Shown: positions 1 through 11,279, numbered from the stretch's first letter. The stretch: 64,000 nucleotides of DNA from Otatea glauca (GCA_036346275.1 CM070730.1:5332309-5396308), one strand, 5' to 3'. Translations and numbers: made by a program. The notes: a model not told the origin generated them from the sequence alone.

Positions 1-20
1 ATATGGCCACATCATCAAGC

Positions 21-1001
21 ACCCTGTTAATGTCATTTTCTCCAATGTAAACATTTCTTTTGTAGATGGTTATATTTATTTATTAGATATAGTTATGTAT
101 ATATAAGCACCTGGTGCCAAATTAAGCATTGATACTACAAAATAAATACCTTATTTGTCATACGTGGCAAGAAAATTTAGTTTTTATTTGCTAAACATCT
201 CTCTAAGCATTTGCATTGAAGCTTACGGTCCTAGCTAGTCCACTTACCATTCAGCAAAGTCATTATTGTTATAGCTCCATAGCAAATTCTTTTAGCAAAT
301 TTAGCTCTTTTGTGAACGTAATTGTAAAAATAATTTTATCCCTAAACACGGAAAGACTTAGAAGTGACACATATCACTTCTCGCGGTCCCATAGCACGGC
401 AAGTTTGGGGGTCATATTTTAAAAAAAAATAACACACATGAGACTAGAAAAATGATCATATGCATATGCATGCAAATTATATGGCAGTTCGCAAACACCT
501 TTTTCTTTTCAAGATTATATGGTAAATACTGAAACAAATGGTTGGGCTTGCTGCAAGGGAAGGGACGAAGTTGTACTTCATATCGATCGCGACTAGGAGC
601 ATATATATTGCAGCTACGTACGCTCGCTCGCCTATTTTATCGGTCTAGCTCTCATATGCATTCATGGCTCGAAACGACAATCACTGCATATAATTCTATG
701 CTTAACCTTAAGCTTATACGTACCAGTAACTATTAAACTAACACGAGACGCATCTTACCGATCCTTGCCTAGTTTAGTTAAAGCTATTTCTTCGTGCAAA
801 AGTTAGCTAAATCCGGTAAGATATTTTTTTGAAAATGAAGCAATAAGGTCAAAATTTTGGAGCCAGTGTAATGTAGCCGGTTGCCGCAATGATGCTCCTC
901 CCCTCTACTACACTAGCAGTAGTAGCTAGGATCGTCGAGGATGCATGCACGCAACCTTGGAAAAGATCGCTTATTTAGTTTGGTTTACTTTTTTATATAT
1001 A
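21..1001. repeat. Duplicated non-coding block, copy 1
   Basis: This AT-rich block matches 59398-62595 in the same orientation at high identity by eye, with a few small indels. The other copy carries a 2.26-kb solo LTR after the motif gcattgatact, where this copy is uninterrupted. No coding sequence is evident; the short ORFs at 216-422 and 542-736 recur in the other copy only because the DNA is duplicated. Similarity stops at the Helitron-like terminus at 1002. The block could be part of a segmental duplication or a dispersed repeat whose ends lie elsewhere. Confidence 0.85.
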
Positions 1002-1506
1002 CTAGTTAAGTATCCGTGCGGTGCTATGAAAATTCTCAAACACAACCTTATTAAGAAAAGTTTTTTAAAGCAACAACCAAGTTGATTGATGAGAAAGACA
1101 TGTATGAAACGAACTTGTTAGCTACTTAAGAGTGCTTTAAATTATCAGTTAATCAATCATGCTTGTATAATTTTAAGAAGTCTCAACATGATAGTACAAC
1201 GACAACTTTAAGGAATTTTATCTTTTTTCTTTTTTTTCTCCTCCCCTTTTGTCTCGAGTGCAGTCTTCTGCACTTTGTAACTTTAAACTTTGTTTTCTAT
1301 CCTTATAATTTAATCACAGTTTTAACTGTCTTAAAAAAAGAGAGGAGGAGCCATGAACATGACCTCCTTTCATATCGTTTCTTGCACCCCTTGAATCTTT
1401 TGTATTGTTTCTTTCTCTCTTTCTCCTGTGTCTGTATGAGCTTTCCTCTCCTCTGTCTCTTCCTGCATCTCTTCGTATGTCCTCTATGATGGAGATGAAG
1501 GTGGCC

Positions 1507-1513
1507 TTTTATA
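1507..1513 (-). promoter_or_regulatory. TATA box-like site in H1 copy A
   Basis: The minus strand reads TATAAAAGGCCACC. The same site is conserved in copy B at 31813-31819 on the plus strand, followed in both by a purine-rich leader-like stretch. This looks like a core promoter carried inside the Helitron-like element. Whether it is active is unknown. Confidence 0.4.
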
Positions 1514-1855
1514 GGTGGAGGAGAGGACAGCCAGGCTGTGAGTGCTCAACCTCTATGATATGGTGCCTTGTGATCTTCGGGATTAGCATGTGATTTGATT
1601 ATGCAATTATTGCCTTTTAATCTCTGCATTTCCATCCGAATGAGATACAATGAAATAGGATTTTCATGTTATGGGATATGGTGAGTATGTCATTCCATCC
1701 AAGCGGGATATGATGAGGAAACTCTTTCATTTATAAGAGAATGAATAAAATCCTTCCATTTTAAAGAGATGTGATCAGTAATATTTTCATAAAATAGAGC
1801 GAATTCGGATCGGGTGGGGGGCGGGCTGATCAGTAATCCTTCCATTTTACAATGT

Positions 1856-2005
1856 ACAATTAAAGTGTGTCTCATGCATGAGGCGCTCAATCATGGTGAT
1901 GGTGTAGGGCCGCCGGGTTTCAGGGTTGATAGTCTTCTCCATCACAATGGTGGCGATATCCCTGAATCGGTTAGACAGATTGCGCCTCCTCTCCTTCCCG
2001 AAACT
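1856..2005 (-). pseudogene. SBDS ribosome-maturation protein fragment
   Basis: The minus-strand reading frame at 1847-2029 contains FRDIATIVMEKTINPETRRP followed by YTITMIERLMHE. This is the conserved central region of plant SBDS, the protein that helps release eIF6 from nascent 60S subunits. Only about 50 of the roughly 350 SBDS residues are present. Homology is lost after HETHF, and the upstream part reads GKERRRNLSNR, also SBDS-like. The fragment lies just beyond the part of H1 shared with copy B, so it looks like a captured exon carried by copy A. It has no start codon in context and no other SBDS exons nearby. Confidence 0.75.
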
Positions 2006-2029
2006 CGAGCTCCCAGTTGGATCAATCAA

Positions 2030-2536
2030 GGAAAATAGAAAGATGATTTATTCAAATGATCTCATTCGAAGGAAATGTTATTTTATCATATCCACCCGAT
2101 GGAATGCAGAGCTAAAAAAGCAAGGACCATGTAATTAAATCTCTTATGAATGGAAGGTAAAGATGCAAAAGGAAACTTCGGCAACTAAATCAAGCAATCA
2201 AATAAACCTCTTTGAATGGTGCGCTTTTGAAATGAGCTCTTGTCGTACCCACGTCTATAAAAAGCTCTACTAGCCACCATGAAAGGGCACAGAGAAAAGC
2301 AATAGAGGGAGCGCTCCTCGTCTAGAGCGTACACACACACACCACCCATCAACACACACACACGCACGGGAGAAGGGCAACAACACACGCGCAAATCAAT
2401 CACAACTTCCTAAATCAAATGACAAAAATTAGAACATGTGCAAGCCATGCCATCCAATACTAAACTTGACATTCAATGAAACATCAGTTTACACCACCGT
2501 AAGAAAAAAAATTAACTAGTTTTCTAAACTATAAAC
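2030..2536. other. Non-coding stretch with CA-rich leader
   Basis: The DNA includes a TATA-like ctataaaaagc at about 2256 and a short (CA)n-rich segment at 2330-2365. No convincing coding sequence is present. The style resembles the promoter-like block of H1, so part of it may belong to the same element. Confidence 0.4.
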
Positions 2537-3620
2537 CTATGAGTCTTCAGTGTTGGTAGGGGCCTCAGGAGATGGCAAATGAGTATAGAAGACCTCATCG
2601 TTATTATCTGGGTCATGAAACTCGCCGTTCTTGTTGAGTACTTCCTTCATGATGAAGTAGGTGAGTTGTCCCTGAATGCCTTGGATTTCATTTGGAACCA
2701 GTCCTCCCGTAGGCAAGTTCAAACGCTATAAATAGAAAAAGTTTATCTTAAGAGCTTAAATAGAGAATGAGATGTACGAATCAATGTGTGATGTTAGCGT
2801 GGCAAACCTCTACGTCATTGTTTACTATTGTAGAGCCTAAGATTTCGCGCATGTATTGGCACACGAAGTACTCACATAAATTTGTGCCTTGCGGCTGCTT
2901 GTGGCACTGCAAAAAATTGAATAAGCTTATACGACATTGAAGGAGTTATTGAATACGAGGTGCGATATAGGGAAATTGTTTTTGTGCGTACCGGAAATTT
3001 AGTACGGATTGTCAGTGATTTATGGAAAGGATGGTGTCTCGAGCACTTTTTACAATATGCTTGGAACGCCCTATTCACTAGACTTGTCATATCTTTGTAG
3101 TTTTTTGGATCTTTGTCCCGCGGGTCCAAGATCAGCATCTTGCTTTTTTTGGAGTAATTACTACGAGAATCCAGTGGAAACTACATACACATGTATGATG
3201 TCGTAGTCATTAGTCCTAAGCTGAGCAAAGAACGAGATCAACAAGTAGTTGAACTAGCTAGTGAGCCACTTCCTTGAAATTGTATGGTAAAAGTATGAAC
3301 TCCTTGTCTTGGAGTTTGATGAAAGCGTTATATACGTAGTCTTCGACCTCCTTTGGTACTCTTTTGATTTTCGGCTAGCAGACCGTTCCCAGATCGAGGA
3401 ATGCCACTAGCCCCTTGGTTCTTCTTAGTTCGATCAGCTCGTATCTACATAAGAAATGATTTAGATATCACATTTATCGGTATTACATGAATGTAGACAA
3501 TGATTTTTATATTGGACACTTACAGTGACCAGCATCTCATAAGAGACACATCGAGGGCATCTTGATAGTACATGTTGTGCAACTCGCTGAATTCTATCAT
3601 GAAGCAGCCAGACCCATGGT
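2537..3620 (-). pseudogene. CACTA-type Ulp1-like (C48) peptidase pseudogene
   Basis: On the minus strand, exon pieces spell the C-terminal cysteine peptidase found in plant CACTA transposon proteins. From N to C they are FMIEFSELHNMYYQDALDVS (about 3530-3600), a VPKEVEDYVYNAF block ending in ILLPYN (about 3270-3380), FHWILVVITP (about 3155-3185), MLILDPRDKDPKNYKD (3090-3138), and QPQGTNLCEYFVC (about 2840-2885). The His of FHW, the Asp of LDP and the Cys of LCEYFVC occupy the catalytic positions of the C48 family. A run of A/T between FHW and LDP breaks the frame by one base, and a stop interrupts the segment after ILLPYN. The last exon (2537-2722) ends with a stop. With the transposase-24 portion upstream this is one decayed transposon gene. 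I found no CACTA termini for it. Confidence 0.8.
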
Positions 3621-4019
3621 GAAAATGTTCCTCTCTGTAAATGACAGTGATCACCTTCGGGAGTACATCTTGGTTAGATCACTCCATATACCATTCATGT
3701 AATTGCCTTAGCTGCACTGTTAGGCTATCAAGCTTCGAAGGGGTGACAAACGGCTTCTCCAATTCATATTTCAGTCTTTCTTCAGCAACTTGTCCTTTGG
3801 AGACCGCTTTACCCTTACTTTTCTCGCACAACATCATACTGCTCGCTTCACCGACCTACCGATATGACTTGTCTATTCTGCCATGCTTTCAGAGGAGGAT
3901 TTTTAAGTCGGCCAACTGAAGTTGTCGCACTAACTTTTGTACGCTGATGTGTTGGTGACAACTGTGCGAGGTTTATCAGAGGACGTGACGACGTGTTCAC
4001 CGCAGGAGAGGTCGCGTGG

Positions 4020-5400
4020 TCACCTCGGGAGGGCTAGCAGGTTCACCTCGGGAGGGGCAGGCACTTCATGATGGTCCAAGACGATGTCACGTTTGCGCCA
4101 GTGGATGAATGAGTGGACGACACTTCTTAGAGTTGTAACCTCGTTGTTCGGGGGCATTTCTAGCCCAAGGTTGGCAAACTGGGGATTAGCCGTGTCCACC
4201 TGGACCTTTGCATAACCCGGCGCTATCGCAGAGTTATGCAATACACCTCCTTCTTGGCATGGGTACGCTATGCCTGTACCAGCCTGAATGAATATGTTCG
4301 TGACGGGCAAAGTGAGCTGGCACGGTGTGGGGTCATGTATGTCGTCTACAGGATAATGGCCCATGTCCTGTTCTACAAGTGGGATGGATGCGCAACTGCT
4401 GCGACGATTCGGAGGGCTGGTCGTAACAATGTTCTCGGCTTGCAACTGGCTCATGGCTTGTTGTACTTGTTGTTCTATTGTGCCTTGTAATTGTCAAAGC
4501 ATCTTTTCCTTCATCATTTCTATTTCGGCAAACACTTCTCTAGCTCTCTTTCGACTCTTGTAAGTGTGGAGGTGCTCTGGGAATCCTGTCTTCCAGGGAA
4601 CCTTAACCCCGACACCTCGTGTCTGTTCAGGATGCTCCTTGTTTCCCAGGGCACATGTTAGTTCGTCGTTCTCCCTATCTCGGGTGGAATGTTCCTTGAA
4701 AGACTCGACGCATGCTCCTGGACCCTTTGCGACATTGCTTCGTCATCGCTATTTCTGAAGGATAAGCCCCCACCAGACGTGACACTTGCCCTCGCTAGCA
4801 CATAGTGCTTGACTCGGTCTGGTAGTCCGGCCAATTGACTTATACCAGTCGGTTGTAGTGATTCTGCTTCCTGCCTCTCCCATTGAGGTATTTTACCAGC
4901 GTACCCACCCGTACCAAGTTTGTGTGGATGGATGTTCCTCCTTCCGATGTTTATGCGGTCCTCGCAGGACTTCTTTGCTGCTTCACTTTGCTTCATCGAC
5001 ACAAATTCATCCCAATATGGTTCTAAGTTTGGGTAGTCCCCGATGGCCGACCGGTTTTTCTTCACATAAGTAGTATTCAGCCTGGCCTTGAAGTTTCTCC
5101 ATGCCGCATCCAAGGTCATCAACGCATCCCGACGCACGCGGTGTTCATCTTCTTCGGGGAATTCGAAGGTTTGTTTGAGCTCAGCCCATAGATCCTTTTG
5201 ATGGTATCGGCACTTTGTGCCAATCCAAAAAGGTGATTGGCACTCTCTCCCTTGCGATATACCCGCAGGTTGTTTTGTACTTTGCTACGAACTTTGGGGT
5301 GCAATAGGGGCCCCAGCATCTGAGACCTCCGAGATGGTATACCGGCCTTCGGGCTTCTTATTTCTTCCTCGGCCATGAGGTCTTGCCACGGTACGTCAAG
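4020..5400 (-). pseudogene. Transposase-24 (CACTA/En-Spm type) protein, decayed
   Basis: Minus-strand frames at 5119-5376 and 4658-5137 join through a frameshift near 5190 into a plant transposase-24 domain. Recognisable parts are KVQNNLRVYRKGESANH, then DAAWRNFKARLNTTYVKK, then YPNLEPYWDEFVSMKQSEAA, and a downstream GTGGYAGKIPQWERQE. The frame at 4020-4454 supplies the linker before the peptidase half at 2537-3620. The domain normally occurs in the non-TNP2 protein of CACTA elements. At least one frameshift, plus the breaks downstream, indicates a non-functional copy. Confidence 0.75.
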
Positions 5401-5439
5401 ATCGGCAACAATGGTGGTTGGGTGGAGGTGGGAACCTGC

Positions 5440-6135
5440 TAGGGCTAGGGCTAGGGCTCGGGATGGATTGCTCCTCCATATCAGCCTTGGATGTGCGAAC
5501 TAAAAGAGGTAAAGTATGGAACCATTAGAATTTGACGGTCGTTTGGGTAAGTACGGAAGTTTAACTCTAAAAACTAGAAATGAGAGTAATCGAGACAATG
5601 TGTTACCTAGTGCTTTAATTAAAACTTTGATTAAAACTTTGTTAATTAGGAGTTAAAACTTTAATTAAAACTTTGTTAATTAGTATTGAATCCAGTGCGT
5701 TATTAACACAACAGGTGACACCAAATCTTTAAATATAAATTGGGCATTCAATAGAAAAACATTGTTGAGTCTTGAAGGGCAGAGGCTTGTATAATGTAAC
5801 AATTCATAAACACTGTTTATTGAATGAAATCCTTGTTTCTGTTTGTTTTTGCCTTTTTGGGAAGAATGGAAAAGTAGCCTTCATATGTTGCGTATTGCTT
5901 TGTAAAAAATGTAAGGGTGTTAACAGAAATGCATACGAATACTCGATTGGATATGAAAAGTGGGTTTTAGCTTAACTAATAAGGACATATGCATAGTGAA
6001 ATAAAACCATTAAAGCCGAAAAGTGCCGCTTTGTTGGATAGTATCCTTGACCTTTGCGATCCATGAAACAAAACTACATCATGCAAGTGATTGATTCTTG
6101 AGCAAATTCTTCTGATCCCATCCCAACAAACTTGA
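5440..6135. other. Intergenic, no gene seen
   Basis: The stretch holds a short agggct repeat near 5440-5460, local duplications of ttaaaacttt at 5610-5690, and otherwise AT-rich DNA. The ORF at 5772-5975 has no recognisable features. Confidence 0.5.
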
Positions 6136-6396
6136 GTGTTCGCATTCTTGGATAGGTGGGTTGAGGGCATGGCACCAGTGTTTTCTCGTGCGGCCTGGAG
6201 ATGTGTATGGCATCTAATTCAGGTGCAAATTCTGATCCTTTAATGTTCTTGTCAATTTATCCTATCATCTGATTATATTGAGTGAGACTGAAAGGTCAGA
6301 ACTTTTAATAGCACATTGACTTTTTATGTCATGAGCTTGCAGAATGACCTGATTCATGGATGGGGCCTGGACATGAAGCTTGGTTATTGTGCTCAG
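6136..6396 (+). pseudogene. DUF707 gene fragment (two exons)
   Basis: Two exon-like blocks in the same phase lie on the plus strand. The block at 6136-6222 reads FVEGMAPVFSRAAWRCVW-like residues (here FLDRWVEGMAPVFSRAAW then RCVWHLIQ) and ends at a GT donor. The block at 6343-6396 follows an AG acceptor and reads NDLIHGWGLDMKLGYCAQ, again before a GT. In order and spacing these match the C-terminal part of plant DUF707 proteins, a family often labelled lysine-ketoglutarate reductase trans-splicing related. No earlier or later DUF707 exons were found, so this is an isolated fragment, possibly captured by a transposon. The conserved splice borders suggest a fairly recent origin. Confidence 0.7.
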
Positions 6397-7171
6397 GTGC
6401 TCAAGATATAGATCCCATAGCAGTATAGGTTCACATCAATAGACGTCCCACGAAACTTTTGGCAAGACATGGCAGTGCCAAAATATAATGATAATGATTG
6501 ATTCTTTTGTAAAATTCGCACCAAAAAGGTAAAATAAATAAACCATAATCGCCTATTTTGTGGATAGTTTTAGATCTAGATTAGTCTGATATGGATCTCA
6601 CAATTACTTATCAGTAACTCCCTTTTTTTTTCCTTTTTCCCCTTTTGTTTGAATCCAAAGTAAGAGTTTAAAAATGTGCCTCCTTGTATATGAAATTTCG
6701 GTACTGTATGGATGTGAGGTGCATTAATGACCATTAACAAATTTCACAATGGTAACATGTGAATATTGAAGCTTCTATATTTTCAGATATAACCCCTTAT
6801 GTAAATGCATATATAGGACCTTATTTGATTGAAATGAAATCATATGAAAAAAGTTCTGATAACTTGTAAGACAAACTGAATCAAATTGGTCCAAAAAAAT
6901 TCGAGTTGAGCTTCTTTAAAATATGGAAATCTGTTTTTTCATTTCATATTTCTGTAAATTCTTACATGCCATGTTTAGATACGCTGGGATTATTGTAGAC
7001 CATTAGAACCAGAGTCATATGGTGCTAAATACAACTTTACTGGTTTGGATTGCTGTAGGCTACTTAGACAAAAACAATCCCACTATAATTAGGCCCTTTG
7101 GTGCTAATGCAATAGTCCTGACTATAGAAAAGCTGCGTCCATCACAAGGAATTTAGAATATACCATAATTA
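6397..7171. other. AT-rich intergenic DNA
   Basis: I see no coding sequence. Poly-T and poly-A tracts and intron-like composition suggest it may be the rest of the transferred DUF707 genomic fragment. Confidence 0.4.
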
Positions 7172-9933
7172 CTAGTATGAACAGCGCGCTACGCTGCTCC
7201 ATATGGTCTAAAGGAGGCAATAGATTGTAATATGGCTATTGGATGCGTATAAGTAATAAGCACAAAGATGGATATGTTACCTAGCGTAATTAGCACTGAT
7301 TAAACATGGATTGAGTAGTCTAGTGTGATACACGCGGTTGTGCTTCTTATATTGTGTTTGTTAAATTAGAATTAGTATGGATCCATGTTGATTGCTCTAG
7401 ATCTTTTGTTGCTTTTGAAAGGAGGCTGGATTCAGACATTATGTTTTAGGGTTGGTGTTGGTTAGTACTATCTGTATGCATGAGTCTTATGGGTAAGTGA
7501 TAAAGGGTGTTTCAGTTCAGGGTTTAGAAGCGGCAATACTGGATTGTATGAATAGGAAAGTACCATTAAACAATATCAATTTTAGGAGATGATAATTAAA
7601 AACAGAGTTACGCAAAGACTCTAGATGGAAATTAAAAGCATAGTTACGCAATACTCGGATGGCTAACCTGTGGTGTGTGTGGTGTTTGCCGAGATGCAAG
7701 AACAAATCCGATACTGATACCGCTTTTATCTGCGAAAACCATATGCAGCTTGATTAGAAGATGTGATATGGCAACAGAAAGGAAGATAATAGTGCTATGT
7801 ATAGTTACACAACGTTGTGTGATGGATACTTGATCATGAATAATAACAAAGCTAGAATGATCCTACAGATCGTAAATAGTAAATGGTACACAAAGAACAA
7901 ATTAATCAGCTTATATTAATAGGCAAGCTTACTTCATTAGAAGACTTCCCTTGCGCCAAAGGTGGGTGCAGGGTTTGTAAATGCGACCTTGTCTGAGATA
8001 GAAATTAGCTTCGACTCTTACAGGAGTAAGTTTTTTTTTTTCAGATCTTGAATATTGGGTATGTTCTAACAACCACATAGTTTCCGTGAATAAAAGTTCA
8101 ACATAAAATTAATTTAGAGAATCTTGTAGTCAAGATTTACATTTTGGTTGGCTGACGAAAGCAAAAGGCACCTTTTACAATTGAATCATTCAACCAATGC
8201 ACCTATAGTCCGGTAACCTGCATAAATGAAAATGCTGTTGTGAATCGATCATGCATATTCTTGAAAGCAGTCGAGCAAATTTAACTCCTATACATTTGTG
8301 GGCATCATTACATACAAATCTAGATATATTTAATGCTTTCTTTTGGTAAAAAAAATTACTATAGCTTTAAAGGAAAAACTCGAGGAAACAATGAATCAAT
8401 GGTGAATTGGTAAAAGTCTATTGAAAATATAACTCACCACAGGTAGCATGAGGCCTTTGCTAGGAGGCTAGGAGCAGGCGAGCAACTCCCTCATGGATAC
8501 GCGAATCTCATGTGACCCAGAATAACAAAAGGTATGCTAAAGGCATTGCACAACAAAATAAGATGCAAAGCTGTGCCAAACGGTAGAAGGCAAGCATCCT
8601 CAGGATGTACATAGCAATGAAGAAAACCTGGTTGGCCCATTGGACGCATGTACTTGACGGCTATACAAAATAGTTGCATCCAACATTGTTTTGCAAATCC
8701 AATCTAGCAATTAGAGCATAATACAGTTTAGTAGTTTTAAGAAGTTAACGTGCTTTTGAATTATTATTTGGTCTAATCAAAACTGAAAGTAGATCCTTTG
8801 TAGTTTTATTTTCTCGATTATTAACATCATCGAATCGTCAGCATGTGTGAGAGGGAAATACTAAAATCGAGATGATCACGCGGACATTGAACTGACAAAA
8901 CATATGGACACAAACCCCCAACTTGTTGTATGTGGCATGCAAATAAACATTGCCAGAAACTATAGGCAAAATAATCGCAAGAAGAGATGCTCAGATGGGC
9001 TTTGTCCATCCTCGTCACATAATCCAGCTAAGACCTATAAAATAGAAAAGAGATTATAATAAGCCCCAAACACAAAACCTTATGTCATAGGATCTTGATG
9101 CAAGCCTTATAGCTCAGTCAGAATAATACAGGAGAACAAATGAAGATCGACTAACTTACTGGTAAGAGGCGAAACTCGATTTCTTGGACAGAGTGGGATA
9201 GGTACATTGTCAGAGGTAGAGACGGATAGATGCTGAACACCCAAGCATGAGGGAGAGGGTTTGAGGCCAGGCGGCGTGGCTAGCGCGACAAATAGGGAAG
9301 ACCCGAGGACTAAGCTCTCAACGGCGCAGCTGGAGCCGACGGAGGCGACGAGTGGGCGGGTCGTGCAAAGAATGAGTAACACAGAGCAGGGGCTTGGGGC
9401 ATACAGGCCAGCGGCTTGGAGCGAGAGGTGGGGACGACCGGACGGAGTGCTGGATGGCCGTAGCAAGATGGGGGGCGACGGCGGGGCAGCGGGCTGGCAG
9501 TGCGATGGCGGTGCAAACCAGGGGCAGTGGAGCTTTGGGGGAATGGACGATCGAAGCGAGGCGGGGAAGAAGGAACCGTTGGAGAGTGATTGTGCCCGCG
9601 AAGATATTGGGGACCCGGCGGGCGGTGGGATCTGGTGCCGGGATCGCAAGCTGTTGGACCGCGCAAGAGAGGCGAGGCGCGGGGGACACGACTGAGGGTG
9701 GGCGGAGGGCGAGCGCACTCGGGAAGCGGAGGAGGCGAGAAGAGGCCTCGGAAAGATCGCGGTGTGGAGATCTCCGGAAGGTGCAAAGCCATGACGCGCA
9801 AAGATACTTCGGATCGAACGGTGACGGGATGTTGCCGCGATTTCCGATTTCGCGGAGGGGTTCTTTGAAAACTCGATGATGTGGCGTCGCTGGCTGCTTG
9901 CCGATTCTAGGCGCTTTAATATAGGTATGATGA
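7172..9933 (-). mobile_element. Helitron-like element H2 with both ends visible
   Basis: On the minus strand the 5' end (9930 or 9933) begins TCATACCTATATTAAAGCGCC or three bases earlier with TCATC, preceded by A. The 3' end at 7172 is CTAG followed by T. About 6 nt inside it is a perfect 5-bp stem, CAGCG/CGCTG at 7182-7186 and 7192-7196, with a 5-nt loop. These are the hallmarks of Helitron insertion between A and T. The element is 2.76 kb, encodes no Rep/helicase, and contains a GC-rich block at its 5' side plus AT-rich intron-like DNA. That is the usual make-up of a non-autonomous Helitron with transduplicated gene pieces. Confidence 0.65.
9230..9880 (-). other. GC-rich block inside H2, possible captured first exon
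   Basis: A sharp compositional island in AT-rich DNA has overlapping ORFs open in several frames on both strands, including 9107-9718 and 9310-9801 on the minus strand. The translations are Pro/Ser/Arg-rich low-complexity sequence with no family I recognise. It could be the captured GC-rich 5' end of a grass gene, but open frames of this size arise easily at such GC content, so I call no product. Confidence 0.4.
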
Positions 9934-10138
9934 TTTAGACCATTAACACAGAAAGATCATATCGTGCTAACAAAGCAGAATCTCACATATTTTTTATAGA
10001 ACTATGTTGGTGGAAAAGACGATGTTCTTCCAAGATAACGTTGAAAAAAAGCCTAGCACTGACCTTTTTCTATCTAACACAAGAATTTTCTGCTTCAGAA
10101 GACATGAAGCTCTAATCCCACTAATATATATGATGATA

Positions 10139-10404
10139 CTCCCTCCGGTCACAAATATATGTCGTTTTGGACATCGACAAGGTCCCCAAAATGCAATTTT
10201 GACCACTAATTTATATTATAATTAATTTATAAAACCCAATAAAATTGTAATATTACGAAAATACTTTTTGAGATAAATCTATAAATATAATTCCCATGTA
10301 TGCAACATAAATATTCAAAAACGATATCGATAGAGCAAGACTCCAAGTTTCGAAAGTTTGACTGCACGAATCCAAAAACGATATGTACTTGTGACTGGAG
10401 AGAG
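10139..10404. mobile_element. Stowaway-like MITE
   Basis: Terminal inverted repeats begin CTCCCTCCGGTCACAAATAT and end in the imperfect complement, with TTGTGACTGGAGAGAG on the plus strand. The left flank is TA (10137-10138) and the right flank CA, a mutated TA target duplication. Length about 266 bp, AT-rich interior, no coding capacity. This is the usual form of Tc1/mariner-derived Stowaway MITEs in grasses. Confidence 0.85.
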
Positions 10405-10890
10405 CAGTTTTTAGAGACAAAGAACTTGTCTTGAAGACTTAACATGTTCTGATTCACTGCGTACTATTGATATTTATCTTGCATATGTTGTTTATTCTTG
10501 GAGTGGTATAAGCATACGAAGTCAATCAACAAGTCATATTTCTTACCACTCGCTGTCAAAAATTATGTTTTAAAATTTGTTCATTTACCTATAATCCAGT
10601 GAGAATTATGTTTTAAAATATGTGCATTTACCTATAATCCTGTAAGATTCTTTTTATACATGTACATACTATACTCATATCAATGTGTATCAGTGTTTGT
10701 GGAAAACTATCACACTGCTATGTTTGTACTTTGTACCATATCACTGTCCTATTAGTGTCCTGTATTTATTAGCAGAATATGGGCTATTTTACTAATAGAA
10801 TCCAATCATCAAATATAGAGCATGTACAAAGATATACTGATTGTAAACTTCACATTTATAAATATTAATTTTAGAAACATTTTGACTATA
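10405..10890. other. AT-rich intergenic DNA
   Basis: No genes seen. A short direct repeat centred on attatgttttaaaat and cctataatcc occurs at about 10560-10590 and 10605-10640. Confidence 0.5.
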
Positions 10891-11105
10891 CCCTTGGGCG
10901 GCATCGGGCGCGGGTGGTGGCGGCAATGACGCTTGGCGGCGTCTTTAAGCGCGGCGAAGTGAGTCGGCGGGGCGGCGGCGTCGGGCGGGCGGCGTCGTCG
11001 GGCGCGGCATCGTCGAAGCGGCGATCGTGGCGGCGTCGGGCGCGGCGGGAGTTTAGGAGTTTAGGGCGCGTCAGAAGCGGCGGGAGTTTAGGGTTTAGGA
11101 CACTC
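10891..11105. other. GC-rich low-complexity segment
   Basis: The stretch is dominated by cggcg/gggcg iterations and ends with tttagggtttagga. It has open frames but nothing recognisable. It lies where the missing low-coordinate terminus of the CACTA element would be expected, so it may be captured or inserted DNA. Confidence 0.4.
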
Positions 11106-11144
11106 GGTGAGAAGAGTGACTGTATCGATTTTATATATGGGGCA

Positions 11145-11275
11145 TATTATCAGTGGCGGTTCTTCACAAGAACCGCCACTGATACACTTATCTGTGGCGG
11201 TTCGTATAAAAAACCACCACTAATACTATATTAGATACCACTATCTGTGACGGTTCTTCACAAGAACCGCCACTG
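11145..11275. repeat. CACTA subterminal repeats, low-coordinate side
   Basis: Alternating direct and inverted copies of ggcggttcttcacaagaacc and shortened versions can fold into hairpins. In CACTA elements such motifs are binding sites for the element's own subterminal-binding protein. Confidence 0.75.
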
Positions 11276-11279
11276 ATAT

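Larger units (their letters stand above)
1002..2030 (-). mobile_element. Helitron-like element H1, copy A
   Basis: Read on the minus strand, the element ends in CTAG followed by a host T at 1001, with a short GC-rich imperfect hairpin about 10 nt inside the end. This is the classic Helitron 3' terminus. The segment 1002-1829 is homologous to the reverse complement of 31495-44657, ignoring the copia insertion there, which shows a mobile unit present twice in inverted orientation. Beyond 1829 this copy differs from the other and carries an SBDS-derived exon. I could not fix the 5' TC end; the upper boundary given is only the end of the recognised fragment. Neither copy encodes RepHel, so any movement would have been non-autonomous. 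Confidence 0.6.

Noticed and set aside
1163..1489. 108-codon plus-strand ORF rich in Phe and Leu
   Set aside because: Comes from pyrimidine-rich H1 DNA on the strand opposite the element; not conserved as a protein in copy B.
5430..5465. Telomere-like agggct repeats
   Set aside because: Only three imperfect units and not the plant TTTAGGG repeat.
9000..9110. Short minus-strand membrane-like and exon-like frames in H2, including 8491-9018
   Set aside because: Frames change within the putative exon and no family was recognised; not strong enough to list as a gene fragment.
9107..9879. Long overlapping ORFs on both strands
   Set aside because: They lie in a GC-rich island where open frames in four or more frames are expected; translations are low-complexity and match no family I know. 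Kept only as a compositional feature.
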